In this document: positions 26,297 through 34,784 of the stretch, piece by piece | How positions within the stretch are numbered: position 1 is the stretch's first letter | How the letters are laid out: the number at the start of each line of letters is the position of its first letter | Assembly (NCBI RefSeq): GCF_014217835.1 | Contig: NZ_CP055263.1 | Span: 682,001-746,000, forward strand | Reading direction: 5' to 3' | Source: Metabacillus sp. KUDC1714 | Lineage (GTDB): Bacteria; Bacillota; Bacilli; Bacillales; Bacillaceae | Length of the DNA: 64,000 nucleotides | The notes under the pieces: generated by a model | Told to the model about the DNA's origin: nothing | The model's input: the letters and a program-made list of their open reading frames with translations, nothing else | The model's database searches: none | Position numbers and translations under genes: made by a program

Positions 26297-26321
26297 TGTA
26301 ATTCAAATTAAAAGGAGCAAT

Positions 26322-27305
26322 TTATATTCTATTTAATGAAATCACTTTTTTTAGTTCGTCAGATTCATAGGCTGCCTTCACAACTTCTAATGTTCTTAAT
26401 CCGTCCTCTCCAGTAATAGATGGGCTCCCTTTTATCCTTATACATTGAAGAAAGTCATCTATGAGCCCCTTATCCATGTCATCTGCCCATGATAAGTGCT
26501 GGACTTTTCCTTCTGAATCATTGTAGTAGGTCGAATGCTGTTTAAATGCATCTACTGATAAAGTACCTTTCGTACCTACAAACTCTAAGAGGACGTCACC
26601 CCAAGTTGGAAATGTTTTAGGCCGTGACCAGCTTGGATCTATTGATACAATGACACCTGATTCAAGTTCTAATGTGACAATTCCACAATCCTCTACATCA
26701 ATCGAATAGAATCTCGTATCAAGCTCTGCATAAACATTTTTTACTTCATCATTAAGTATCCAACGAATGAGATCCATGACATGAACAATATGATCTGTTG
26801 CGGCACCACCGCCTGATAATTCTTTTTCGATGAACCAGCCACCAGGCATTTGTCCATGATTCGTACCATTAATGGCAACAACTTCCCCAATTGCCCCAGA
26901 GCAGATTAACTCTCGTACTCTTTGAATCGCTGGCGCAAATCTTACTGGATATGCAACCTGTAAAATAACACCAAACTCTTCGCAAACATTAATCATTTCC
27001 TTCGCATCTTCTACTTCTGTTGCGATCGGTTTTTCACATAGAATATGTTTTCCTGCACGGGCTGCAGCAATCACATGTTCTTTATGCTTTTTATTTTCTG
27101 AACACACAACAACTGCCTGAAGATCTAATTCTAGTAATCTATCCAAATTCTCTACATATTGACAGTTGAATGTTTTCGCCATTTTTAATCCTCGTTCTTC
27201 ATCCTCATCCCATATGGCAGTTATTTCAACTTCAGGGTCAGCTAGTAGATGCTTTGCATAGCTAAATGCATGCATATGGGCAAAGCTAATCATTCCGATC
27301 TTCAT
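26322..27305 (-). CDS. Gfo/Idh/MocA family oxidoreductase (second of four)
   Basis: A 327-residue NAD(P)-dependent dehydrogenase. The N-terminus MKIGMISFAHMHAFSYAKHL is a variant Rossmann start in which the usual GxGxxG is replaced by SFAHMH, as in a subset of this family. EKPIATEVEDAKEM is the family motif, and GGGAATDHIVHVMDLIRW carries the catalytic-type Asp and His. GGAGG precedes the ATG at 27305, which follows the stop of the upstream dehydrogenase directly with no spacer, implying tight coupling. The altered nucleotide-binding loop suggests the four paralogues are not redundant. Confidence 0.87.
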   Translation of the reverse strand: MKIGMISFAHMHAFSYAKHLLADPEVEITAIWDEDEERGLKMAKTFNCQYVENLDRLLELDLQAVVVCSENKKHKEHVIAAARAGKHILCEKPIATEVEDAKEMINVCEEFGVILQVAYPVRFAPAIQRVRELICSGAIGEVVAINGTNHGQMPGGWFIEKELSGGGAATDHIVHVMDLIRWILNDEVKNVYAELDTRFYSIDVEDCGIVTLELESGVIVSIDPSWSRPKTFPTWGDVLLEFVGTKGTLSVDAFKQHSTYYNDSEGKVQHLSWADDMDKGLIDDFLQCIRIKGSPSITGEDGLRTLEVVKAAYESDELKKVISLNRI

Positions 27306-28313
27306 TTAAAACACCTCCTTCTTTGTTAGCAAAGAAACGGGCTGCCCACTGTTAACTGATTCAATCGCTGCTACCGCAATCTCTACTGCTTTCATCGCAT
27401 CTTCAGCAGAAATGATCGGTTTTTCATCATTTTCTAGACATTTCGTAAAGTGTTCCAGTTGTAATTGTAGCGGTGAATTCGTTCCTATACTTTTTGGTAA
27501 AGCTACTTCACCGCTATTCTGTTCTTCTTCGTTCTTTATTTTCAGTTTTATAGGATAACTTTCCCGATCACTATGTGTAAGCATCCCTTTATTTCCTGCA
27601 ATTTCAAAAGCAGACTCAAATGTTTCCTTTGCCCAAGACAATTCAATATGGACAATTGTTCCGCTTAGCATCCGTAATGTTACTAACGCATACTTAATTA
27701 AATTCCCATTTTCGCCCTTCCTTTTTACCTGTTTAGCCATTACCCTTTCTACTTCACCAAATGTCCAGCGTACCCAATCAAATTCGTGGATCCCAAGGTC
27801 TAAAATAACCCCTCCACTTTTCACTTCATCCTGATACCAAGAATCTCTTCCTAGTGGATATGGACCACCTCTTGATAATCGAACAACACCAGGTTCACCA
27901 ATTACACCACTCTTCACCTGATCATGTGCATGTTTATATTCTGGTAAAAAACGAAGTGTGTGGCCTACAAATAGTTGAACACCATACGTATGACAGATTT
28001 CAAGAATTGCTCTACATTCATCTAGATTTAATGCCAAAGGCTTCTCACAAATAATATGCTTGCCATGTTGAGCAGCCTTTGTTACAAACTCCTTATGCAA
28101 ATAGGTTGGTAAACAAATATCGATGACATCAATATCTGTATTCAGTAGTTCTTCATATTCCGTATATGTGTTACTTCTATACTTTTCTGCTAATTGATCA
28201 ACTAAACTCTTATCTCGCCCCAAGATACCGGAAATAGTAACCGCTTTCATATTAGACCATGCGTCTAGATGGAGTTTTCCCATTGTACCTGTACCAACTA
28301 CACCGATTTTCAT
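27306..28313 (-). CDS. Gfo/Idh/MocA family oxidoreductase (third of four)
   Basis: A 335-residue dehydrogenase with a standard Rossmann start (KIGVVGTGTMGKLHLDAW), the motif ICEKPLALNLDEC and SGGVILDLGIHEFDWVRW in the active-site region. AGAGGTG lies upstream of the ATG at 28313. Its TAA is followed at once by the ATG of the next gene. Substrate unknown; clustering with three relatives and two TIM barrels suggests successive redox and rearrangement steps on one sugar. Confidence 0.88.
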   Translation of the reverse strand: MKIGVVGTGTMGKLHLDAWSNMKAVTISGILGRDKSLVDQLAEKYRSNTYTEYEELLNTDIDVIDICLPTYLHKEFVTKAAQHGKHIICEKPLALNLDECRAILEICHTYGVQLFVGHTLRFLPEYKHAHDQVKSGVIGEPGVVRLSRGGPYPLGRDSWYQDEVKSGGVILDLGIHEFDWVRWTFGEVERVMAKQVKRKGENGNLIKYALVTLRMLSGTIVHIELSWAKETFESAFEIAGNKGMLTHSDRESYPIKLKIKNEEEQNSGEVALPKSIGTNSPLQLQLEHFTKCLENDEKPIISAEDAMKAVEIAVAAIESVNSGQPVSLLTKKEVF

Positions 28314-28360
28314 TTTTCTTTACACCTCTCTCTTCATTCAGCTAGCACTCTATGATTATT

Positions 28361-29356
28361 TTACAAAGTGATTTTATCTTCAGTTAATGAGGACAGCTTA
28401 ATAGGCAATCCCATTTCACTCGATTTGTTTGAAGCCAACGTGACAGCAAGGGTTTTTGCCCCATCTTCATAATTAGATAAGAGAAGACCAGGATCTCCTT
28501 TCATTACTGCCTCAATAAACACACGATCCTGTTCTTGATAAAAATCCACTTTTGATTTATAGGTAATCGTAGAATCCTTTTCAACAATTAATAAGTCTGC
28601 TCCATCAATAAGAATGCGAAAATCCCTACCTAAAATCTCAACACCTGATCGATGGTCAAACTGTATCATTGAAGAATCAAGATGGCCCACTGCACCAGAT
28701 TCAAATGTAACATTTACGGAAGTGACATCAGGAATATCCATATTTGGTATGTCCGATAGAACTTGCAAGCTCATATTCGCATATACATTGTCAATTTCTC
28801 CAGCTAAATAGCGCATTAAATCTAATGTATGTGTTGATTGTTCAACAAGTTGTCCGCCTGACTTATTCATCTCGCGGTACCAAGGAGTTGGAACAAATGA
28901 TGTTATATAATGTCCTCTAACCATCGCGATTGACTTATCCTTTAAATACTCTTTCGCCTTAGCAACTGTATCTAAATAGCGCAAGCAGTATCCTACTCCA
29001 CAAATAACACCAGAGTCTTTAATAATTTTTGCTTTCTTTTGTACAGTTTCTATATCGAGGCCTAAGGGTTTTTCAACTAGGAGATGAATTCCTCGCTTAA
29101 CGATTTTTTCTTCGATATCTCCGTGTGCAAATGGTGGAACACAGACAAATACAGCATCTAATGTTTCCTTTTCTAGCATTTCATCCATATCTGTATAAGC
29201 AGAAGCATTGTATTGCAATCCCTTTTTCTTTGCGCTTTCCTCAGCTATGTCACATACAGCAACAATTTCGGCATGACTGTTTTTTGAAACATTTTCCAAA
29301 TGAACTCCAGCAATACCTCCTACACCTACGAACCCTACTTTTACTTTACTCATCAT
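28361..29356 (-). CDS. Gfo/Idh/MocA family oxidoreductase (fourth of four)
   Basis: A 331-residue dehydrogenase: KVGFVGVGGIAGVHLENV at the N-terminus, LLVEKPLGLDIETVQ, and GGQLVEQSTHTLDLMRYL in the active-site region. The usual Asp before the conserved His is replaced here by a Glu-Gln pair, which separates it from the other three and may change chemistry or specificity. GGGAGATGAA precedes two adjacent ATG codons; either could be used. It lies 11 bases after the stop of the upstream TIM-barrel gene. Confidence 0.87.
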   Translation of the reverse strand: MMSKVKVGFVGVGGIAGVHLENVSKNSHAEIVAVCDIAEESAKKKGLQYNASAYTDMDEMLEKETLDAVFVCVPPFAHGDIEEKIVKRGIHLLVEKPLGLDIETVQKKAKIIKDSGVICGVGYCLRYLDTVAKAKEYLKDKSIAMVRGHYITSFVPTPWYREMNKSGGQLVEQSTHTLDLMRYLAGEIDNVYANMSLQVLSDIPNMDIPDVTSVNVTFESGAVGHLDSSMIQFDHRSGVEILGRDFRILIDGADLLIVEKDSTITYKSKVDFYQEQDRVFIEAVMKGDPGLLLSNYEDGAKTLAVTLASNKSSEMGLPIKLSSLTEDKITL

Positions 29357-29367
29357 TTCATCTCCCT

Positions 29368-30207
29368 TTAGTTTTTCACTTTAGATTGACTTGCTAGTAT
29401 GACTTCCATATGCCGAGCTGTATCAATTGGTAGTTGTTTTGGTCCGATTGCATATGGACTGAGCTCAGCAGTAATGACATCGTCATAACCGATCTCTTCC
29501 AACGCTTCCACTACTGCAGACCAATTAACATCACCAGCTAATAGGGGAACAAAACCAGTAATATTCCCTACCTTTGTGCTAAAATCTTTCACATGAACTT
29601 TGCTTATTCGTTTCCCAAGGATTCGAATCCATTGTTCTGGAAAACCAAACTGTAGGACATTTCCAACATCAAAATAAACTTTTGCATATTCTGAATTTAG
29701 TTCATCTATATATCGCGCCATTTCGAGGGGTGACAATAAAAATTTATTCCAGACATTTTCGATTCCAATTGTCACTTGACGTTTTTCTGCTTCATCGAGA
29801 ACTTTTTTTAGTTCGTCTTGGCTTCTTTTATAACAATCATCATAGGATACATCTTGTGTGACAGAACCAGGAACAACCAGTACCGTATCGATCCCCATTA
29901 CACTTGCCAATTCAATTTGCTTCAGGATGATTTTTCTGCCCTGTTCTCTTACATTCTCGTTAGCGGAAGATAATGGGCTTTGCCATAATAATCCCGTAGA
30001 TAAGCTTCTTAGTTGTAACCCATAAGACAGGGCAAGCTTTACAATTGCATCTGCTTCACCAGGTGTTGTGTCCATCGTTAAACCAATTCCGCCAGAATCA
30101 TATAGATTCAATTCGATTGCATCGAAACCTGCTTCTTTACTATACTCAAACACTTCCTCCAAAGATGTCCCTTCAGGGTAGCACCATTGATTTATTCCTT
30201 TTAACAT
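29368..30207 (-). CDS. Sugar phosphate isomerase/epimerase-fold TIM barrel protein
   Basis: A 279-residue xylose isomerase-like TIM barrel, distant from the one at 21876. Likely metal-site residues are Glu in IGIENVWNKFLLSP, Asp in VYFDVGNVLQFG, His in VHVKDFSTKVG and Glu in ITAELSPY. The IENVWNKFLLSPLEM block is common among ribulose-phosphate 3-epimerase-like and 3-keto-sugar-acting members. The ATG at 30207 has GAGAGG nine bases upstream; an earlier in-frame ATG at 30216 overlaps that site. First enzyme gene after the ROK regulator, 43 bases away. Confidence 0.86.
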   Translation of the reverse strand: MLKGINQWCYPEGTSLEEVFEYSKEAGFDAIELNLYDSGGIGLTMDTTPGEADAIVKLALSYGLQLRSLSTGLLWQSPLSSANENVREQGRKIILKQIELASVMGIDTVLVVPGSVTQDVSYDDCYKRSQDELKKVLDEAEKRQVTIGIENVWNKFLLSPLEMARYIDELNSEYAKVYFDVGNVLQFGFPEQWIRILGKRISKVHVKDFSTKVGNITGFVPLLAGDVNWSAVVEALEEIGYDDVITAELSPYAIGPKQLPIDTARHMEVILASQSKVKN

Positions 30208-30250
30208 CGTAACCATCCTCTCATTTTTTAAAAGAGCTAAGTCTGTTAAC

Positions 30251-31465
30251 CTAATATACTTGATTAAGAGAAAAGTGAAATTTATCCTGCAATAATACAG
30301 AGGCGGCTCCTATCATTTCTAGTTCATCTCCTAATGAAGGAGCATGAATCTCCAAATCCTCTGACAAAGCCTCCATTACATTTTCTAATACAGATGTTCT
30401 TAATTTCGCTAAATAAATTGGGTTATTTGCTACGACCTCACCTCCTATAATGATTACTTCTGGATTAAATAAATGCACCAAGTTAACAATACTTGCAGAT
30501 AAATAAGATACTGTCTCTTCAGCTAGTTTTATGGCTAACTCATCATGTTCTTGAAGTGCTTCACTGAAGATAGCAGGTGTAATCTCAGTCATTTTTCCAT
30601 TTACTTTCTCTAGCATCCCTGAAGACTTACCGCTAGAAAGTGAAGAAAGAATCCTTGAAAAGATTGCTGGCCAACTAACATAGGTTTCAAGGCAGCCAAT
30701 ATTTCCACATTCACAGCGGAATCCTCCACGGTCAATACTTGTATGGCCAAATTCCCCTGCACCTCCGCTATGTCCCCTATAAATCGATCCATTTACTAAT
30801 AAACCTGCGCCAACTCCATCACCTTGGGTGATATATATCATGTTTTGATTCAAGTTATATAAACCAAAGTTTTTTTCTGCGAGAAGATAAGCGTTTGTAT
30901 CATTATCAAGATACGACTTCTTATTAAACCTTTGCTCTAATAAATCTTTTAATGGAACATTTTTCAGCTTAAGTTCTGCGTTATATCGGATAACACCCTT
31001 AGAAGAATTTACGATTCCCTGGGTAATCACAGAAATACCAATGCAAAGATCCTTATTTATTGAGCTATTAAGGAACGTTTCAATCAAATCTAGTAAATAA
31101 TTAATTACATCATCACCTGAATAACCATTTGTTGAGTGAATTTCCTTTCGTTTCACTTTTGCCTCTAGGTTCATTTCGGCAATTGTGATGAAGGAATTAC
31201 GGATAGAAATAGCTATTAAAAATTTAGAATCGGGTGAAAATCTGACAAGGATTGGTTTTCTTCCCCCACTAGAATGACCAATTCCATCTTCATAAACCAA
31301 GCCTTCTTGAATTAATTCAGATACAGCTGATGTTACTGTTGTTGGGCTCAATTTATTTAACTTCGCAATATCGGATCTTGAAATTGGTCCTTGCAGCCTA
31401 ATCGTATCTAATATGATTGAGCGGTTTAATTCTTGGATTAACTTTAAGTCCCCAGTTCTTTTCAT
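30251..31465 (-). CDS. ROK family transcriptional repressor
   Basis: A 404-residue regulator of the NagC/XylR type. The N-terminal winged helix (about 10-75) reads GPISRSDIAKLNKLSPTTVT; the rest is a sugar-kinase-like ROK domain with GDGVGAGLLVNG and the zinc motif GGFRCECGNIGCLETY. Sugar binding to the ROK domain normally releases the repressor from DNA. AAGGGGTG lies 11 bases before the ATG. It is the first gene of the leftward cluster, and a 27-bp palindrome (31496-31522) covers its promoter region, with a second copy at 31927-31953, consistent with autoregulation. Confidence 0.9.
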   Translation of the reverse strand: MKRTGDLKLIQELNRSIILDTIRLQGPISRSDIAKLNKLSPTTVTSAVSELIQEGLVYEDGIGHSSGGRKPILVRFSPDSKFLIAISIRNSFITIAEMNLEAKVKRKEIHSTNGYSGDDVINYLLDLIETFLNSSINKDLCIGISVITQGIVNSSKGVIRYNAELKLKNVPLKDLLEQRFNKKSYLDNDTNAYLLAEKNFGLYNLNQNMIYITQGDGVGAGLLVNGSIYRGHSGGAGEFGHTSIDRGGFRCECGNIGCLETYVSWPAIFSRILSSLSSGKSSGMLEKVNGKMTEITPAIFSEALQEHDELAIKLAEETVSYLSASIVNLVHLFNPEVIIIGGEVVANNPIYLAKLRTSVLENVMEALSEDLEIHAPSLGDELEMIGAASVLLQDKFHFSLNQVY

Positions 31466-31495
31466 TAACTTAGTTGCACCCCTTAGTGTAATATT

Positions 31496-31522
31496 CTTAG
31501 TTTTTCCAATGGTTTTATTAAG
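31496..31522. promoter_or_regulatory. 27-bp palindrome, candidate ROK operator 1
   Basis: Outer arms CTTAG...TTAAG, centre CCAATGG; with the AT-rich flanks this makes an imperfect inverted repeat starting 30 bases before the repressor start codon. The same 27-base pattern recurs at 31927, differing at three positions. Confidence 0.6.
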
Positions 31523-31926
31523 TATTTAGCTACTCTTATTAAGGGGAATTCTATTCACGATAATAACTCGTTTCTAAATGCATTTTCAAACAAGGAAAAC
31601 TCTTTTTATAATGTTTTAATTAAAAATCATAGTTTGGATTGTAGGATTCGTTGTTGGTTAGATGATAAATCAAGGAAGTAAAAGATAAGAGATTCAATAT
31701 TAATTATTATTAGACCTATTAAAAATGAAAGCTATACTGTAATGAGAGGTTTTCTAATTCGCTACCTTATGACAGCGGTTACAATTTACTTTTATAAATT
31801 TATTTCTGCTATAAGATCTTCTTGACTGGATTTAAACTTCGCTTTTTGGTAAGGATTTGAGAGACATATATAATTTCAGGGAAATAGAGAAAGAATAATT
31901 GAGCGAGAGATCATGAGGTGATGTTA

Positions 31927-31953
31927 CTTACTTTTTCCAATGACTTTATTAAG
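31927..31953. promoter_or_regulatory. 27-bp palindrome, candidate ROK operator 2
   Basis: CTTAC-TTTTTCCAATG followed by ACTTTATTAAG: the same length and order as the site at 31496, with GG replaced by AC in the centre. It lies far upstream of any promoter for the ROK gene, suggesting a looping or auxiliary site. Confidence 0.55.
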
Positions 31954-32094
31954 TCTATAAATTTATATTAACAGATACTTACATAATTTCAATATCAAAA
32001 CCAACGTTTTCCATCGTGAAATTCCGACAAAAAACCTACTTTATTCTATCTTCTATACTTCTCAAGAATCCTTTGCTAGGGTTTTATCGCACTT

Positions 32095-32121
32095 AAAAAG
32101 TGCAGACCCTTCGGCTGCACT
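32095..32121 (-). terminator. Terminator of the pectin operon
   Basis: On the minus strand, AGTGCAG (32121-32115) and CTGCACT (32105-32099) enclose a nine-base loop, followed by TTTTT. It lies 32 bases after the stop of the CE8-CE12 gene. Confidence 0.8.
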
Positions 32122-32152
32122 CATCCATCCTTATCTTATTTAAAATATAATT

Positions 32153-33817
32153 CTATAGCCTACTAACCTCTTTTTTATTAATGATACAATTAGCAAAATC
32201 TATCCCTAATTCCTTGATTCCCTCAACAACCAACTCAGCAATTTTCTTCGCTCCATACTGACTAAAATGAGTATCATCAGGAGGTGTATCCTGGTTTTCT
32301 AGTTCATACCAAGCAAATAGTGCCTTCGTTTCTTCTATCCCTAATCCTTCATAAAAGTCCTTTGACTTTTTCCATAAATCTATTAATGGTACCTTTAAGT
32401 CAGCAGCTACCTGTCTCATCGCATCTGGATAATCACCAAGGGTATCGATTAGATTTCCTTGTTCATCAAAGCTTCTCCGATTTACTGGAGTTATTAAAAT
32501 TGGGATAGCACCTTTTTCACGAGCTCCATTAATATAGTGTGCCAAATATTCTTGATAGCTAGTGTAAGGTTCTGTTCCTCTTGTTTTATCTTCTACTTTT
32601 TGATCATTATGACCAAATTGAATGAATAAGAATTCGTCTTCATTGATTTTGTCTAGTATTTTTTGTAATCGTCCTTCATCTATAAAGCTTTTTGTACTGC
32701 GTCCACCCATTGCTTCATTTATGATAAAGACTTCATCTGTAAAAAATTGATGTATTTGCTGACCCCAGCCTTGCTTTATTCCTTGCTCTGGTGAAACGTC
32801 TTCCACTGTTGAATCTCCAGCTAAATAAATACGAAATTGTTTTTCTTCTTCTACTAAAGAAGGCCAATCCTTTTCTTTTCCTAAAACATTTTCAATTGCA
32901 TATTGTTTTACTTCTTCCTCAGTTAGCACCTTTGCCCATTTTACTCTTTTTTCCATGCTTCCACCTGGACCCCGGCTGTTATATTCTGCATAGCAGGTTG
33001 TATTCTCAGCATGCTGTTTCTCCCAATTATGCCAGCCTTCTTCTTTGATGTGCTCACCCATCCAGCAATTTATGAATGCTGTTTTTGCATAATCTCTCCA
33101 CGGTCTTCCTAAATAGACAGTATTAGCTGCAGCATTGCTAGTTAACCGGCAATCAATAAAGACATAGCCGAATTTTTCATCAATTGGAGTAGAGGCTGCA
33201 GTAATATAGCCATTAATGTCACTGGATTTATCTAAGCTGAAAATCTCACAGTGATCGAAAACAGCAGTTGCAGAACCGAAGATAAAATCAACATCACCTT
33301 CTATGTAGCAGTTCCTAAAATAACTTCTCCCCACTCTTCTTTCTAGACCATCTCTAGGTCCACCAAAACGATTACCTTCAATTGGCTTTGGTGGAAGTGG
33401 GCCTGTAAATAATGTATCCTGGCTACCTAAGAACGAACAATGATCAAATTCCACCTTATCCCCATCGACATAGACAGCAACGGCTTGACCTACTACTGTT
33501 CCACAGCCCGCGTGATTTTCAAAGGTGATGTTTTTTGCAAGAAACTGATCTCCTGTTAATAGAATGCTATAAGAAGAAAAAGTACCCATTTTTCCCCCAT
33601 TTGAAAACGGTTTTTTCGCATAATCACCAAATGTAATTTTGACTTTTGCTTTATCTGTTCCTACTAAAGAAATGAGAGGTTTATTGATTTCTAATTTTTC
33701 TTTATAAATGCCTTCTTTTATCTGGATGATTACTCTTTCGTTATTATTATCAGGTATTGTGTTAATTGCCTCTTGAATAGTTGTGAACTGTCCACTTCCA
33801 TCTTGCGCAACGATCAT
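32153..33817 (-). CDS. Fused pectin methylesterase (CE8) and rhamnogalacturonan acetylesterase (CE12)
   Basis: A 554-residue two-domain enzyme. Residues 1-310 are a pectinesterase beta-helix: QAVAVYVDGD, GSQDTLF (oxyanion Gln), DFIFGSATAVFDHC (catalytic Asp) and YLGRPW (substrate Arg). Residues 325-550 are an SGNH hydrolase like RhgT/YesT: YLAGDSTVED (nucleophile Ser), GGRSTKSF, QFGHNDQK and DDTHFSQYG (Asp-His). One chain should therefore remove methyl esters from galacturonate and acetyl groups from the pectin backbone. There is no signal peptide: the protein starts MIVAQDGSGQFTTIQ, inside the beta-helix. Last gene of the operon, 12 bases after the alpha/beta hydrolase. Confidence 0.92.
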   Translation of the reverse strand: MIVAQDGSGQFTTIQEAINTIPDNNNERVIIQIKEGIYKEKLEINKPLISLVGTDKAKVKITFGDYAKKPFSNGGKMGTFSSYSILLTGDQFLAKNITFENHAGCGTVVGQAVAVYVDGDKVEFDHCSFLGSQDTLFTGPLPPKPIEGNRFGGPRDGLERRVGRSYFRNCYIEGDVDFIFGSATAVFDHCEIFSLDKSSDINGYITAASTPIDEKFGYVFIDCRLTSNAAANTVYLGRPWRDYAKTAFINCWMGEHIKEEGWHNWEKQHAENTTCYAEYNSRGPGGSMEKRVKWAKVLTEEEVKQYAIENVLGKEKDWPSLVEEEKQFRIYLAGDSTVEDVSPEQGIKQGWGQQIHQFFTDEVFIINEAMGGRSTKSFIDEGRLQKILDKINEDEFLFIQFGHNDQKVEDKTRGTEPYTSYQEYLAHYINGAREKGAIPILITPVNRRSFDEQGNLIDTLGDYPDAMRQVAADLKVPLIDLWKKSKDFYEGLGIEETKALFAWYELENQDTPPDDTHFSQYGAKKIAELVVEGIKELGIDFANCIINKKEVSRL

Positions 33818-33829
33818 TTCTACATCACC

Positions 33830-34738
33830 CTAAACATTTTTTTGAAGAAACGAACAAATTTCTGCTCGCATTCCTGCCGTTTCGATATGACCACATTGAT
33901 AACGGACCATTTTCCAATTCTCTGACTTTCCTTCTTGTTTATACTTTTGACTCAACGCTTCATCAATAATGGTTAATCCTGCAAATGGTGTAAGTCTATC
34001 ATCATTCCCAACAACACTTAAATGTGGTCGTGGGGCAATTAACTCTTGAATTTCTGATGTACGAAAATATTTTAATAGACTTGGAACATATGAGTAAAAC
34101 CCATGGTGATCAAGCCCTCGATTTTCCACCAATGTTTCTGCATCAACTTGAGCAGCAATATCAACGCATACCTTTATACGCACATCTAGTGCAGATAGCC
34201 ACCATGCCATTAATCCTCCCATTGACATTCCTAATGTTGCTATTCTGGAAGAATCAACATCGTCTCTTGTCATTAAGTAATCAACTGCACGCATGTTGTC
34301 GTAGATCATCATTCCCCACATGACTTGACCTTTCCAAAGCATTTCTTTGAAAATTTCACTTTCTGCCTTTCCTCTACGCTCACCAAATCCCCACATATCA
34401 ATACATAGGACACCATACCCCATACCTGTTAGTTCTTCTGCAAAAGATGGTTCTTGAAGATAATCACTACTTTGGATAAGTTCTGTTTTACCTAATTGAT
34501 AATTTCCACCGTGTGAATGATTAAACAACACAACTGGCATCTTCTCATTACTCTTTTTAGGACGAGCAAAATATGCTGGTACTAAATCAATTCCATTTAG
34601 ATCCAATAGTAATACTTCAAGTAAAAATGTTCCTTTATCTAAGTCTCTTATTTTTTTTACAGATACAGTGTCGGTTTTTTCGGGTAAGTCACCCAGTAAC
34701 GAGAAAAGTTTTTTACGTTGTGATCCTTTTGATATCAT
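33830..34738 (-). CDS. Alpha/beta hydrolase, probable esterase of the pectin operon
   Basis: A 302-residue serine hydrolase of the dienelactone hydrolase/acetyl xylan esterase-like group. The nucleophile elbow is LGMSMGGLMAW, the acid is probably in VVGNDDRLTPFAG, and the His in YQCGHIETAG; the oxyanion region is NHSHGGNYQLG. No signal peptide. Position between GH28 and the CE8-CE12 fusion suggests removal of an acyl group (acetyl or feruloyl) from pectic oligosaccharides, but the bond is not known. GGAGAA precedes the ATG. Confidence 0.8.
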   Translation of the reverse strand: MISKGSQRKKLFSLLGDLPEKTDTVSVKKIRDLDKGTFLLEVLLLDLNGIDLVPAYFARPKKSNEKMPVVLFNHSHGGNYQLGKTELIQSSDYLQEPSFAEELTGMGYGVLCIDMWGFGERRGKAESEIFKEMLWKGQVMWGMMIYDNMRAVDYLMTRDDVDSSRIATLGMSMGGLMAWWLSALDVRIKVCVDIAAQVDAETLVENRGLDHHGFYSYVPSLLKYFRTSEIQELIAPRPHLSVVGNDDRLTPFAGLTIIDEALSQKYKQEGKSENWKMVRYQCGHIETAGMRAEICSFLQKNV

Positions 34739-34784
34739 CTTGTATTCTCCATTTCAAAGCACATTTTGATCAGTGATTTGTAAG

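Larger units (their letters stand above)
31466..32094. other. Long non-coding control region upstream of the ROK cluster
   Basis: About 630 bases with no convincing gene on either strand, very AT-rich. It holds two matching 27-bp imperfect palindromes (31496-31522, 31927-31953), whose centres are 431 bases apart. I see no riboswitch-like fold. The right end is the terminator of the pectin operon. Confidence 0.5.

Noticed and set aside
20795..31465. Calling the sugar cluster an iol (myo-inositol) operon
   Set aside because: IolB, IolC, IolD and IolA-type genes are missing, and the regulator is ROK rather than IolR, so only the enzyme folds are shared.
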